Positions 1 to 8,577 of a DNA stretch of 64,000 nucleotides are shown here, in pieces; within the stretch, counting starts at the first letter, position 1; the number at the start of each line of letters is the position of its first letter. The stretch comes from Burkholderiales bacterium Ga0077543 (lineage in GTDB: Bacteria > Pseudomonadota > Gammaproteobacteria > Burkholderiales > Burkholderiaceae_C): positions 1 to 64,000 of the forward strand of contig LNET01000117.1 in the NCBI GenBank assembly GCA_001464055.1, in the 5' to 3' direction. A program made the translations under genes and the position numbers. The notes beneath the pieces are model-generated. The model made no database searches. It had not been told where the DNA came from and saw only the letters and a program-made list of their open reading frames with translations.

Positions 1-465
1 GTGCGCGCCGCCGTTGATGACGTTCATCATCGGCACCGGCAGGCTCATCCGGCCCATGCCGCCGAAGTAGCGGTACAGCGGCAGGCCGCTTTCCTCGGCC
101 GCAGCGCGGGCCACGGCCATGCTCACCGCCAGCATTGCGTTGGCGCCCAGGCGGCTCTTGTTGTCGCTGCCGTCCAGGTCGATCAGGGTCTTGTCCAGGA
201 AGGCCTGCTCGGAAGCGTCCAGGCCCATCACCGATTCGCTGATTTCGGTGTTGATGTGCTCGACCGCGCGCAGAACGCCCTTGCCCAGGTAGCGGCCCGT
301 GTCGCCGTCGCGCAGTTCGATGGCCTCGCGGCTGCCGGTGGAAGCACCACTGGGCACGGCCGCGCGGCCCATGGTTCCGCTTTCCAGCAGCACGTCGCAT
401 TCGACGGTGGGGTTGCCGCGGCTGTCCAGGATTTCCCGGCCGACGATGTCAACGATGGCGCTCAT
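1..465 (-). CDS. eno: Enolase, N-terminal part (runs off the left edge)
   Basis: Enolase converts 2-phosphoglycerate to phosphoenolpyruvate in glycolysis and is cytoplasmic. The 155 residues present begin MSAIVDIVGREILDSRGNPT and continue through the SGASTGSREAIELRD segment, both diagnostic of the enolase N-terminal domain, up to the NVINGGAH segment at the window edge. The catalytic barrel lies outside the window. The start is the ATG at 465; an overlapping ATG four bases upstream is in another frame. The gene is the last visible member of the minus-strand series pyrG, kdsA, DUF1330, eno, an order common in Burkholderiales. Identification is secure; completeness cannot be judged. Confidence 0.97.
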   Translation of the reverse strand, partial: MSAIVDIVGREILDSRGNPTVECDVLLESGTMGRAAVPSGASTGSREAIELRDGDTGRYLGKGVLRAVEHINTEISESVMGLDASEQAFLDKTLIDLDGSDNKSRLGANAMLAVSMAVARAAAEESGLPLYRYFGGMGRMSLPVPMMNVINGGAH

Positions 466-508
466 TCATGTCCTCTGAAGTGATCTGTTCTGGGTGGGAA
501 AAGTGGGC

Positions 509-817
509 TCAGGCCGGCGGGGTGTCCACGCCTTCGACCAGCACCATGTTGAAGCAGGCGGTGCTGCCCTGGCGCAGGGCACGCGCTGCGACATAGGCCG
601 GGCTGTCGTACATGTTCCGGGCGGCCTCGAAGCTGGGATAGCGCAGCACCGTGAGGCGCGGCGGCGTCCAGTTGCCCTCGAGCACGTCCATGCGGCCGCC
701 GCGCACCAGGTAGTCGCCGCCGAATTCACGCACCACGGCCGGCGCGGCCGCCATGTACTGCTTGAAGGCTTCGGGGTCGGTGATGCTGGATTCGACGATC
801 AGGTAGGCGACAGGCAT
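509..817 (-). CDS. DUF1330 domain protein
   Basis: A 102-residue protein of the DUF1330 family, small ferredoxin-like alpha/beta barrels of unsettled function related to stress-responsive dimeric barrel proteins. It begins MPVAYLIVESSITDPEAFKQY, matching the family pattern of AY-I followed by DPEAFKxY, and ends with the usual FxMVLVEG strand. I chose the ATG at 817 because the family normally begins just before the AYxIV strand; an in-frame ATG at 829 abuts the kdsA stop codon and is possible. It sits between kdsA and eno on the same strand and is probably cotranscribed with them. No enzymatic role can be assigned. Confidence 0.85.
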   Translation of the reverse strand: MPVAYLIVESSITDPEAFKQYMAAAPAVVREFGGDYLVRGGRMDVLEGNWTPPRLTVLRYPSFEAARNMYDSPAYVAARALRQGSTACFNMVLVEGVDTPPA

Positions 818-829
818 TGGGGGTGCCAT

Positions 830-1687
830 TCAGCAGGAGAAGTCGTTCTCGAGCAGCGGCTGCATCTTGACCACGCGGTCCAGGGCCAGCAGTTGTTCCA
901 GCAGCGCCTTCATGTGCTTCAGCGGCACCGCATTCGGGCCGTCGCACAGCGCATTGCGCGGGTCGGGGTGGGTTTCCATGAAGACGCCGGCGATGCCCAC
1001 GGCGATGGCGGCACGGGCCAGCACGGGCACGAATTCGCGCACGCCGCCGGAACTGGTGCCCTGGCCACCGGGCAGTTGCACGCTGTGGGTGGCGTCGAAC
1101 ACCACCGGCGCGCCGGTCTCGCGCATGATGGCCAGGCTGCGCATGTCGCTGACCAGGTTGTTGTAGCCGAAGCTCACGCCGCGTTCGCAGGCCATGAAGT
1201 TGTCTTCCGGAAGACCGGCGGCGCGGGCGGCGGCGCGGGCCTTCTGGATGACGTTCTTCATGTCGCCAGGGGCCATGAACTGGCCCTTCTTGATGTTCAC
1301 CGGCTTGCCGCTGCGCGCCACGGCCTGGATGAAGTCGGTCTGGCGGCTGAGCAGGGCCGGCGTCTGCAGCACGTCGACGACGGCGGCGGCCGAGGCGACC
1401 TCGGCTTCGTTGTGCACGTCGGTGATGATGGGCACCTGCAGTTCACGCTTCACGGCCGCCAGGATTTCCAGCCCCTTTTCAGTGCCCAGGCCGCGAAAGC
1501 CGGTGTCGCTGGTGCGGTTGGCCTTGTCGTAGCTGCTCTTGAAGATGAAGGGGATTCCCAGCGCCTTGGTGATTTCCTTCAGATGGCCGGCTGTGTCCAT
1601 CTGCAGCTGTTCGCTTTCGACCACACAGGGGCCGGCGATCAGGAAAAAGGGCTTGTCGACGCCAACGTCGAAACCACAGAGCTTCAT
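830..1687 (-). CDS. kdsA: 3-deoxy-8-phosphooctulonate synthase (KDO-8-P synthase)
   Basis: KdsA condenses phosphoenolpyruvate with arabinose-5-phosphate to KDO-8-phosphate, the committed step to the inner-core sugar of lipopolysaccharide. The 285 residues show FFLIAGPCVVES near residues 14-25, the SSYDKANRTS loop, IITDVHNE, and a DATHSVQLPG motif. Cys21 in GPC, where Escherichia coli KdsA has Asn, suggests the metal-dependent class; this is inference from family knowledge. The frame is open further upstream to 1741, but the ATG at 1687 matches the family N-terminus and is preceded by a purine-rich stretch. The gene lies 13 bases after pyrG and immediately before the DUF1330 gene. Confidence 0.96.
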   Translation of the reverse strand: MKLCGFDVGVDKPFFLIAGPCVVESEQLQMDTAGHLKEITKALGIPFIFKSSYDKANRTSDTGFRGLGTEKGLEILAAVKRELQVPIITDVHNEAEVASAAAVVDVLQTPALLSRQTDFIQAVARSGKPVNIKKGQFMAPGDMKNVIQKARAAARAAGLPEDNFMACERGVSFGYNNLVSDMRSLAIMRETGAPVVFDATHSVQLPGGQGTSSGGVREFVPVLARAAIAVGIAGVFMETHPDPRNALCDGPNAVPLKHMKALLEQLLALDRVVKMQPLLENDFSC

Positions 1688-1700
1688 GGGGGGTGACCTT

Positions 1701-3389
1701 TCAGGCGACGCGGGCGGCTGCAACAGGGGCCGCCGGAGCAACGGGATCTTGACCGGGCCGCCCTTTGTGGTCGAGGGCGGCCTTCACGAAACTGGAGAAC
1801 AGCGGGTGCCCGCCCCAGGGGGTGCTCTTGAACTCGGGGTGGAACTGCACGCCCATGAACCAGGGATGCACGCTGCTGGGCAGTTCGACGATTTCGGTGA
1901 GCTGTTCACGCTGTGTCAGCGCGCTGATGATCAAGCCGGCCTGTTGCAACTGGGCCAGGTAGTGGACGTTGGCTTCGTAGCGGTGGCGGTGGCGTTCTGT
2001 GACCACGGCACCATAGATCTGGTGCGCCAGCGTGCCTGCCTTGACATCGCTGCTCTGCGCGCCCAGGCGCATGGTGCCGCCCAGGTCGGAGCTGGCGCTG
2101 CGTTTCTGGATGCTGCCGTCGCGGTCTTGCCATTCCTCGATCAGCGCGATCACCGGATGCGGCGTCTCGGGCTCGAACTCAGTGCTGTTGGCGCCCGCCA
2201 GGCCGGCGACGTGGCGCGCATATTCGATGGTGGCCACCTGCATGCCCAGGCAGATGCCCAGGTAGGGCACCTTGTTTTCGCGGGCGTACTGGACGGCGGC
2301 GATCTTGCCTTCGATGCCGCGCTTGCCGAAGCCGCCGGGGACCAGGATGGCGTCGAAGCCGCGCAGCAGGCCGGATGCGGTGGCGGGTGTCAGCGATTCG
2401 GCGTCGACGTAGTCGATTTCCACTTTCGCATGGTTGTGGATGCCGGCGTGGCGCAGGGCTTCGTTCAGGCTCTTGTAGCTGTCGGACAGGTCGGTGTACT
2501 TGCCACACATCGCGATCTTCACCGTGCAGCGCGGGTGTTCGACCTCGTGCACCAGGCTGTCCCAGCGCTTCAGGTCGGCCGGGCGGGTGAGCAGCTGCAG
2601 CTTCATGCAGATGAGTTCGTCCAGCCCCTGTTCGTGCAGCAGGCGCGGCACCTTGTAGATGGTGTCGACGTCCCACATGCTGATCACACCATGCGGCTGC
2701 ACGTTGGTGAACAGGCTGATCTTGGCGCGCTCGTCGTCGGGGATGGGGCGGTCGGCGCGGCACAGCAGCACATCGGGCTGGATGCCGATCTCGCGCATCT
2801 TCTGCACCGTGTGCTGGGTGGGCTTGGTCTTCAGTTCGCCGGCGGCGGCGATCCAGGGCACGTAGGTCAGGTGCACGAAGGCGCTGTTGTTCGGGCCCAT
2901 CTTCAGGGCCATCTGGCGCACGGCTTCCAGGAAGGGCAGGCTTTCGATGTCGCCCACCGTGCCGCCGATCTCGACGATGGCGACGTCCAGGTCGGGCGCG
3001 GCTCCCCGCTTCACGAATTCCTGGATCTCGTTGGTGACGTGCGGGATGACCTGCACCGTCTTGCCCAGGTAGTCGCCGCGGCGTTCCTTCTCCAGCACGG
3101 TCTTGTAGATCTGGCCGGCGGTGAAGTTGTTGGCCTTCTTCATCCGGGTGGTGATGAAGCGTTCGTAGTGGCCCAGGTCGAGGTCGGTCTCGGCGCCGTC
3201 GTCGGTGACGAAGACCTCCCCGTGCTGGAACGGGCTCATCGTGCCCGGATCGACGTTGAGGTAGGGGTCCAGCTTGATGAGGGTGACCTTCAGACCGCGA
3301 GATTCGAGGATCGCGGCCAGCGAGGCGGCCGCGATGCCCTTGCCCAGTGAAGACACCACACCGCCGGTGACGAAGACGAACTTGGTCAT
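1701..3389 (-). CDS. pyrG: CTP synthase
   Basis: CTP synthase aminates UTP to CTP using glutamine and ATP. The 562-residue product has the N-terminal synthetase domain, beginning MTKFVFVTGGVVSSLGKG with its P-loop, and a C-terminal class I glutamine amidotransferase domain with the nucleophile elbow YLGICLGMQ (Cys about 380) and the catalytic FHPE near the end. Length is normal for the family. The ATG at 3389 gives the standard N-terminus; the frame is open 12 bases further upstream. The first gene of the minus-strand pyrG-kdsA series, it is divergent from the B12 locus across the riboswitch-bearing spacer. Confidence 0.98.
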   Translation of the reverse strand: MTKFVFVTGGVVSSLGKGIAAASLAAILESRGLKVTLIKLDPYLNVDPGTMSPFQHGEVFVTDDGAETDLDLGHYERFITTRMKKANNFTAGQIYKTVLEKERRGDYLGKTVQVIPHVTNEIQEFVKRGAAPDLDVAIVEIGGTVGDIESLPFLEAVRQMALKMGPNNSAFVHLTYVPWIAAAGELKTKPTQHTVQKMREIGIQPDVLLCRADRPIPDDERAKISLFTNVQPHGVISMWDVDTIYKVPRLLHEQGLDELICMKLQLLTRPADLKRWDSLVHEVEHPRCTVKIAMCGKYTDLSDSYKSLNEALRHAGIHNHAKVEIDYVDAESLTPATASGLLRGFDAILVPGGFGKRGIEGKIAAVQYARENKVPYLGICLGMQVATIEYARHVAGLAGANSTEFEPETPHPVIALIEEWQDRDGSIQKRSASSDLGGTMRLGAQSSDVKAGTLAHQIYGAVVTERHRHRYEANVHYLAQLQQAGLIISALTQREQLTEIVELPSSVHPWFMGVQFHPEFKSTPWGGHPLFSSFVKAALDHKGRPGQDPVAPAAPVAAARVA

Positions 3390-3504
3390 GTCGTGCGACA
3401 CGCGCGCAGCGCTGTGCCCAGGTGGTAAAGCGCGATTGTATCGACGCGGGCCAGGCGGGCCGCCGCAAGTTTTCGCTCAGGACAGGGCATTACACTCGCG
3501 GCGC

Positions 3505-3682
3505 TTGCACCAGGTGCCTGCCGTTCCGTTCAGGGCGGCAGGTTAAACGGGAAGCCGGTGAGGGCGGTCTGAACGCAGGCCGCCCGATTCCGGCGCTGCC
3601 CCCGCAACGGTCAGCGAGGAGCGAACTGCACGACAGCCACTGGGCCCGAACGTCGCAAGACGACAGGGCCTGGGAAGGCGCA
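3505..3682 (+). promoter_or_regulatory. Cobalamin (adenosylcobalamin) riboswitch
   Basis: The 5-prime leader of btuB carries the conserved B12 riboswitch blocks in order: AGGTGCC near 3512, AACGGGAAGCCGGTGAG at about 3546-3562, the GATTCCGGCGCTGCCCCCGC block at about 3585-3604 followed by AACGGTCA, and the B12 box, GCCACTGGGCCC near 3636 and TGGGAAGGCG at 3671-3680. Such elements switch off transport and synthesis genes when coenzyme B12 binds. Its position directly upstream of btuB and the cob genes fits exactly. The boundaries are approximate because I judged them by eye, without folding. Confidence 0.93.
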
Positions 3683-3692
3683 GTTGGCCTCT

Positions 3693-3712
3693 GGGGATGG
3701 ATATCCATCCCC
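3693..3712. repeat. Perfect 20-bp palindrome downstream of the riboswitch
   Basis: GGGGATGGATATCCATCCCC is perfectly self-complementary and starts about 12 bases after the B12 box. In RNA it could form a hairpin in the expression platform, either an anti-anti-terminator or a roadblock; as DNA it could bind a dimeric protein. No T-run follows it, so it is not a standard terminator. The palindrome is directly visible; its role is inference. Confidence 0.6.
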
Positions 3713-3896
3713 GGCACTCGCGAGCCCGGATACCGGCCCGATGCATGGGAAAGCTGGCGTTGCGGAGGGCAGCGCGGGCCGGTCGTTGTTGGGCTTGGCG
3801 CGCGTCGTCGTGCCCGCCTGGTCCGGTCTTCCTTGCCTTCAGCCATGCCTGCGTATGGGTGTTCATGTCCGTGCGGGGCGCGCGGCTGGAGGTTTT

Positions 3897-5714
3897 GTGT
3901 TTTTCCGTTCGATTCGATTTCTCTTCCCCTGGCTGTTGGGTGTTGCCGTCCAGGCCCAGGCTCAACAACAGGTTCAGGTCACGGCCACAAGGCTGGCCAC
4001 ACCGGTCAAGGAACTGGTGGCCGAGGTCAGCGTCATCGACCGCGCCGAGCTCGACCGCAGCTCGGGCCGTACCCTGGTGGAACTGCTGTCGCAGCAGGCC
4101 GGCCTGCAGTTCGCCAGCAATGGCGGGCTGGGCAAGACGGCATCGCTGTTCATCCGCGGACTGGAGGCGCGCCACACCTTGCTGCTGGTCGACGGCATCC
4201 GCGTGGGTTCGGCCACCGTGGGCACACCGTCGCTGGACAACCTGCCGCTGGAAGCGGTGGAGCGTGTCGAGATCGTGCGCGGGCCCATGTCTTCGCTGTA
4301 CGGCAGCGGCGCTTTCGGCGGCGTGGTGCAGATTTTCACGCGCCAGGCCACGCAGGGCTTCAGCGGCAATGCCAAGCTGTCCCTGGGCCCCGACCGTTAC
4401 CGCCAGGCGGCCGGTGGCGTGGGCTTCGGCAACGGCAGGGTCGACGCCACGGTGCAGCTGCAGCACACCCAAACCCGCGGCGAATCGGCCACCAACCCGC
4501 TGGTGCCTTTCGGCAGCTACAACCCCGACCGCGACGGCTTCCGCCAGAACGCCGGCAGCCTGCGACTGGGCTGGCGCCCCGGGGCCGACTGGCGCGTGGA
4601 ATTGCTGGCACTTCAGTCCGCCGGCCTGACGCGGCTGGACGACGGCCCCGGTGCCGACGCGCGCGCGGAACTTCGCAACCGGCTCCTTGGCCTGTCGGCC
4701 CGCGGCAGCCTGGCGCCGGGCGTGAACACCCGCGTGAGCCTGACCGAGTCGACCGACGCCTACGACACGCTGGCCAGTGCCAGCGCCTTCGCGGCCCTGG
4801 GCGCCATCGAAACGCGCAGCCGCCAGGCGGCCTGGGAAACCAGCGTCGGCACCCTGCTGGGCAGCGGGCTGCTGCTGCTGGAGCGCAGCACCGAGCAGGT
4901 GGGCCGCCCGGGGGCGCCCTTCACGGTGGGCGAACGCGACATCGACTCGGTGGCGCTGGGCCTGAACGGCGCCGCTGCCGGCCACAGCTGGCAGGCCAGT
5001 CTTCGGCGCGACCGCAATTCGCAGTTCGGCGGCATCACCACCGGAGCCCTGGCCTGGGGCTATGCGCTCACGCCGGCCTGGCGCGTGGGGGCCAGCTATG
5101 GCACCAGCCAGACCCTGCCCAGCTTCAACCAGCTGTACTTCCCTGGCTTCGGCAGTCCGAACCTGCTGCCCGAGGAAGGCAAGCAAGCCGAGCTGAGCCT
5201 GCGCTGGACCGCCGCTGAACACAGCCTGCGCGCAGCTGTCTACGACACCCGCTACACCGGCTTCATCAGCAGCGGCCCGCAGCCGGTGAACCTGCCGAAG
5301 GTGGCCATCGACGGCATCACGCTCAGTTACGAAGGCCGCTGGCGCAGCCTGGACCTGCGTGCGGCCGTCGACCACACCGACCCGCGCAACGCGACCACGG
5401 GCAACGCCAACTTCGGCAAGCAGCTGGCCCGCCGCGCCAGGCAGGCCCTGCGGCTGGGGGCGGACTGGGAGCACGGCGCGTGGTCGGCCGGGGCGTCGGT
5501 GTCGGCGTTCTCGCACCGCTTCGACGACGCCGCGAACCGCATCCGGCTGGGGGGCTACGGCCTGCTCGACCTGCGCGCCGAATGGGCGCCGGCGCCCGAC
5601 TGGAGGCTGGGCCTGCGCATCAACAACGTGGGCGACAAGGCCTACGGCACGGTGCTGGGCTACGACCAGCCCGGGCGCGAGGGCTTCGTCACCTTGCGCA
5701 CCGTGTTCCGCTGA
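3897..5714 (+). CDS. btuB: TonB-dependent vitamin B12 receptor
   Basis: An outer-membrane TonB-dependent receptor of 605 residues that would import cobalamin or cobinamide using TonB energy. After a hydrophobic signal peptide ending VAVQAQA comes a TonB-box-like VQVTATR, the plug domain (LFIRGLEARHTLLLVDGIRV, then ERVEIVRGPMSSLYGSGAFG), and a long beta-barrel ending in an aromatic residue followed by Arg (LRTVFR). I chose the GTG at 3897 because GGAGG lies four bases before it and it starts a clean signal peptide; the frame is open back to 3684, and an in-frame ATG at 3855 lacks these features. The B12 riboswitch upstream and btuFCD downstream support cobalamin as substrate. Confidence 0.93.
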   Translation: MFFRSIRFLFPWLLGVAVQAQAQQQVQVTATRLATPVKELVAEVSVIDRAELDRSSGRTLVELLSQQAGLQFASNGGLGKTASLFIRGLEARHTLLLVDGIRVGSATVGTPSLDNLPLEAVERVEIVRGPMSSLYGSGAFGGVVQIFTRQATQGFSGNAKLSLGPDRYRQAAGGVGFGNGRVDATVQLQHTQTRGESATNPLVPFGSYNPDRDGFRQNAGSLRLGWRPGADWRVELLALQSAGLTRLDDGPGADARAELRNRLLGLSARGSLAPGVNTRVSLTESTDAYDTLASASAFAALGAIETRSRQAAWETSVGTLLGSGLLLLERSTEQVGRPGAPFTVGERDIDSVALGLNGAAAGHSWQASLRRDRNSQFGGITTGALAWGYALTPAWRVGASYGTSQTLPSFNQLYFPGFGSPNLLPEEGKQAELSLRWTAAEHSLRAAVYDTRYTGFISSGPQPVNLPKVAIDGITLSYEGRWRSLDLRAAVDHTDPRNATTGNANFGKQLARRARQALRLGADWEHGAWSAGASVSAFSHRFDDAANRIRLGGYGLLDLRAEWAPAPDWRLGLRINNVGDKAYGTVLGYDQPGREGFVTLRTVFR

Positions 5715-5737
5715 TGCCGCGCGAAAGGAAGTCCTCG

Positions 5738-6619
5738 ATGAAGCTGCGCTGCCTCTTGCTGATTGTCCTGTGGTGCCTGGTGGGCGGCCAGCTGCATGCG
5801 GCGACGGTGGTCGATGATCGCGGTCGCAGCGTCGAGCTGCCTTCGCCACCGCAACGCGTGGTGTCCTTGCTGCCTTCGCTGACCGAAACCGTCTGCGCGC
5901 TGCAGGCCTGCGGCCGACTCGTCGGCATCGACCGCTTCTCGAACTGGCCGGCCAGCGTGCGCGGCCTGCCCAGGCTGGGCGGCCTGGAAGACACGCAGAT
6001 CGAACGCCTGGTCGCGCTCAAGCCCGACCTGGTGCTGGCAGCGGGCTCGTCGCGCGCCATCGACCGGCTCGAAGCGCTGGGCCTGCGCGTGGTGGCGCTG
6101 GAGCCCAAGAGCCTGCAGGACACCGAACGTGTGATCGCGCTGGTGGCCCGCGCGCTGGGCGATGCCCCGGCGGGCCCGGCCTTGTGGCAGGCGATGCAGC
6201 GGCGCATCGAAGCGGCGGCGCTGCGTGTTCCGGCGGCACTGCGCGGGCAGAAGCTGTACTTCGAGGTGGCGTCAGCGCCCTATGCGGCGGGCGAGGCATC
6301 GTTCGTGGGCGAGACGCTGGCGCGCCTGGGCATGGGAAACATCGTGCCGGCGGCGCTGGGGCCGTTTCCGAAGCTGAACCCCGAATTCGTGGTGCGTGCG
6401 CAGCCCGACATCGTCATCGCCACTGCGCGCGCGGTGGCCGAGATGCCGGCGCGGCCCGGCTGGAACACGCTGCGGGCGCTGCGCGAACAGCGCCACTGCG
6501 GCTTTGCCAGCGAGGCCTGGGATACCCTGGTGCGCCCCGGCCCGCGTCTGGCCGAAGCTGCGGAACTGCTGGCAGACTGCCTGGTCGGCCTGGACCGCAG
6601 CGAAAGCGCCGGGCGCTGA
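5738..6619 (+). CDS. btuF: Periplasmic cobalamin-binding protein (BtuF type)
   Basis: Periplasmic substrate-binding protein of the B12 ABC importer, 293 residues. It starts MKLRCLLLIVLWCLVGGQ, a signal peptide cleaved near LHAA, followed by a helical-backbone periplasmic-binding fold with PPQRVVSLLPSLTETVCALQA and LVGIDRFSNWP, typical of BtuF and related metal-chelate binders. The ATG at 5738 is preceded by AAGGAAG at a good distance; an ATG at 5714 overlapping the btuB stop is in frame but less convincing. It follows btuB by 23 bases and precedes btuC by 23, so one operon under the riboswitch is likely. Confidence 0.92.
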   Translation: MKLRCLLLIVLWCLVGGQLHAATVVDDRGRSVELPSPPQRVVSLLPSLTETVCALQACGRLVGIDRFSNWPASVRGLPRLGGLEDTQIERLVALKPDLVLAAGSSRAIDRLEALGLRVVALEPKSLQDTERVIALVARALGDAPAGPALWQAMQRRIEAAALRVPAALRGQKLYFEVASAPYAAGEASFVGETLARLGMGNIVPAALGPFPKLNPEFVVRAQPDIVIATARAVAEMPARPGWNTLRALREQRHCGFASEAWDTLVRPGPRLAEAAELLADCLVGLDRSESAGR

Positions 6620-6642
6620 AGCCGGCCCGCCCCAGCCTCACC

Positions 6643-7701
6643 ATGAACGCCGCCCGGCCCGACCACCCCTCGCCAACCGCACCGGCTGCTGCGCCGCCCG
6701 TGCCCGTGGCGCAGCGCACCCCGGCCGCGCTGCAACTTGGCACCGGCCTGCTGGGCCTGGCCCTGCTGCTGGTGCTGGCCGGCCTGGCCGCCGGCAGCGA
6801 AGGCTGGTCGCTGCGCTGGGCCCAGGACTGGGACCTGATCGCCGCCATCCGCGCCCCGCGCACGCTGGGCGCGCTGCTCACCGGGTGCCTGCTCGGACTG
6901 GCCGGTGCCATCGCCCAGGGGCTGTTCCGCAACCCGTTGGCCGACCCCTACCTTCTGGGTTCGGCCGCCGGCGCCGGCCTGGGCGTGGTGCTGGTGCTGG
7001 CCGCCGGAGGTGCGCTGGGCCACTACATCGGCCTGGCCACGGCCGGCTGGCTGCTGCGGCTGGGCCTGGTCGGTGCGGCCTTTGCCGGTGCCGTGGCCGG
7101 CGTGGCCCTGACGCTGGCGCTGGCCCGCGGCGCGGGCCGGCCGCTGGTGCTGCTGCTGGCCGGGGTGGTGGTGGGCATCTTGCTGGCGTCGGTGTCGGAA
7201 CTGGTGACCCTGATCAGCCCCGACGCGTTGCGCGGCAAGCAGATCTTCATGCTCGGCACGACCTCGTTCCTGGGCTGGGCCAGCTGCGCGGTGCTGGTGG
7301 CGGTGCTGGCCGTGGCCCTGCCGCTGGCCTGGCGCTTCGCGCGCGCGCTGGACGCCCTGGTGCTGGGCGAAGCCAGTGCCAGCAGCCTGGGCCTGCAGCT
7401 GCCACGCGTGCGCCTGCTGATGGTGGCGCTGATGGCGCTGGCCACCGGCACCGCCGTGGCACAGGCCGGGCTGGTGGCCTTCGTGGGCCTGGTCGCGCCG
7501 CATCTCGTGCGCCGGCTGGTGGTGGTGACACATGGGCCGCTCCTGCTGCTGTCGGCCGCTGCCGGGGGCGTGCTGCTGCTGGCCGCCGACGTCGCCGCGC
7601 GCAGCGTGATTGCGCCGCAGGAACTGCCGGTGGGGGTGCTGACCGCGGTGCTGGGCGGGGTGTACCTGCTGGTGCTGCTGCGGCAACGGCAGGTGCCGTG
7701 A
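6643..7701 (+). CDS. btuC: Cobalamin ABC transporter permease
   Basis: An inner-membrane permease of the FecCD/BtuC family, 352 residues with about ten hydrophobic segments. The diagnostic block RAPRTLGALLTGCLLGLAGA followed by QGLFRNPLADPYLLGSAAGA is present near residues 70-110, and GLVAFVGLVAPHLVRRL, the cytoplasmic coupling region to the ATPase, lies near residue 280. An unusual proline- and alanine-rich stretch of about 30 residues precedes the first membrane helix. The stop overlaps the btuD start (TGATG), indicating translational coupling. Confidence 0.95.
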   Translation: MNAARPDHPSPTAPAAAPPVPVAQRTPAALQLGTGLLGLALLLVLAGLAAGSEGWSLRWAQDWDLIAAIRAPRTLGALLTGCLLGLAGAIAQGLFRNPLADPYLLGSAAGAGLGVVLVLAAGGALGHYIGLATAGWLLRLGLVGAAFAGAVAGVALTLALARGAGRPLVLLLAGVVVGILLASVSELVTLISPDALRGKQIFMLGTTSFLGWASCAVLVAVLAVALPLAWRFARALDALVLGEASASSLGLQLPRVRLLMVALMALATGTAVAQAGLVAFVGLVAPHLVRRLVVVTHGPLLLLSAAAGGVLLLAADVAARSVIAPQELPVGVLTAVLGGVYLLVLLRQRQVP

Positions 7702-8567
7702 TGTCCACGTCGACCGACACCATGGACCCAGGTTCGGCCCTGGCGGTGCCGGCCAGCCTTGCATCCGGCTTGGCCGCAGTGCCGGCGGTCGACGCAGCGG
7801 GCCTCGTGCTTCGACTCGGCCCGCTGCGCGCGGTGGATGCCGTATCGCTTTCGCTGCACGCTGGCCAATGGGCCGCCATCGTCGGCCCCAACGGCGCCGG
7901 CAAGAGCAGCCTGCTGTCCTTGCTGGCCGGCTTGCGCCGGCCAGACGCCGGTGTCGTGCGGCTGCAAGGCCGCGACCTGGCCGCGCTGCCGGCGCGCGAA
8001 CGGGCCCGCAGTCTGGCTTGGCTGCCGCAGCAGGGTGAGGCCGAAGGCGACATCGCCGTGCGCGACGTCGTGCGCCTGGGCCGGCTGCCGCGGCACGGCC
8101 TGTTCGGCGCGCCCGACGCCGCCGACGAGGCCGCCGTCGACGCTGCGCTGGCCGAAACCGAGACCACGGCGCATGCCCACCGCCGGCTGGGCACGCTGTC
8201 GGGCGGCGAGCGCCAGCGTGTGCTGCTGGCGCGCGCGCTGGCGGTGCAGGCCCCGGTGCTGCTGCTGGACGAACCCACCACCCACCTCGACGCACCCCAC
8301 CAGCGCGCCTTGCTGCGCAGCCTGGCCGCACGCGCCCGCAGCGGCGTGGCCGTGGCCGCGGTGCTGCACGACCTGAACCTGGCCCTGGCCGCCGACCGCG
8401 TGCTGGTGATGGACCGCGGCCGCATCGTCGCCGACGGCGCCCCGGCCGACCCTGCGCTGCGCGCCGCCCTGGTGCAGGTGTTCGAGCAGGCCTTCAGCAT
8501 CGAAGCCGTGCAGCCGGCCGGGCAGCCGGCCAGCGCCAGGCGCTGGGTCGTCGTGCCATTGCCGTGA
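7701..8567 (+). CDS. btuD: Cobalamin ABC transporter ATP-binding protein
   Basis: A cytoplasmic ABC ATPase of 288 residues that powers B12 uptake through btuC. It has Walker A GPNGAGKSS (about residues 65-73), Q-loop WLPQQ, signature LSGGERQRVLLARAL, Walker B VLLLDEPTTHLD and the H-loop histidine in VLHDLNLA. About 30 residues precede the first beta-strand, longer than usual. It starts at the ATG overlapping the btuC stop by one base and ends 10 bases before cobQ. Confidence 0.95.
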   Translation: MSTSTDTMDPGSALAVPASLASGLAAVPAVDAAGLVLRLGPLRAVDAVSLSLHAGQWAAIVGPNGAGKSSLLSLLAGLRRPDAGVVRLQGRDLAALPARERARSLAWLPQQGEAEGDIAVRDVVRLGRLPRHGLFGAPDAADEAAVDAALAETETTAHAHRRLGTLSGGERQRVLLARALAVQAPVLLLDEPTTHLDAPHQRALLRSLAARARSGVAVAAVLHDLNLALAADRVLVMDRGRIVADGAPADPALRAALVQVFEQAFSIEAVQPAGQPASARRWVVVPLP

Positions 8568-8577
8568 GCGGGCCGCC

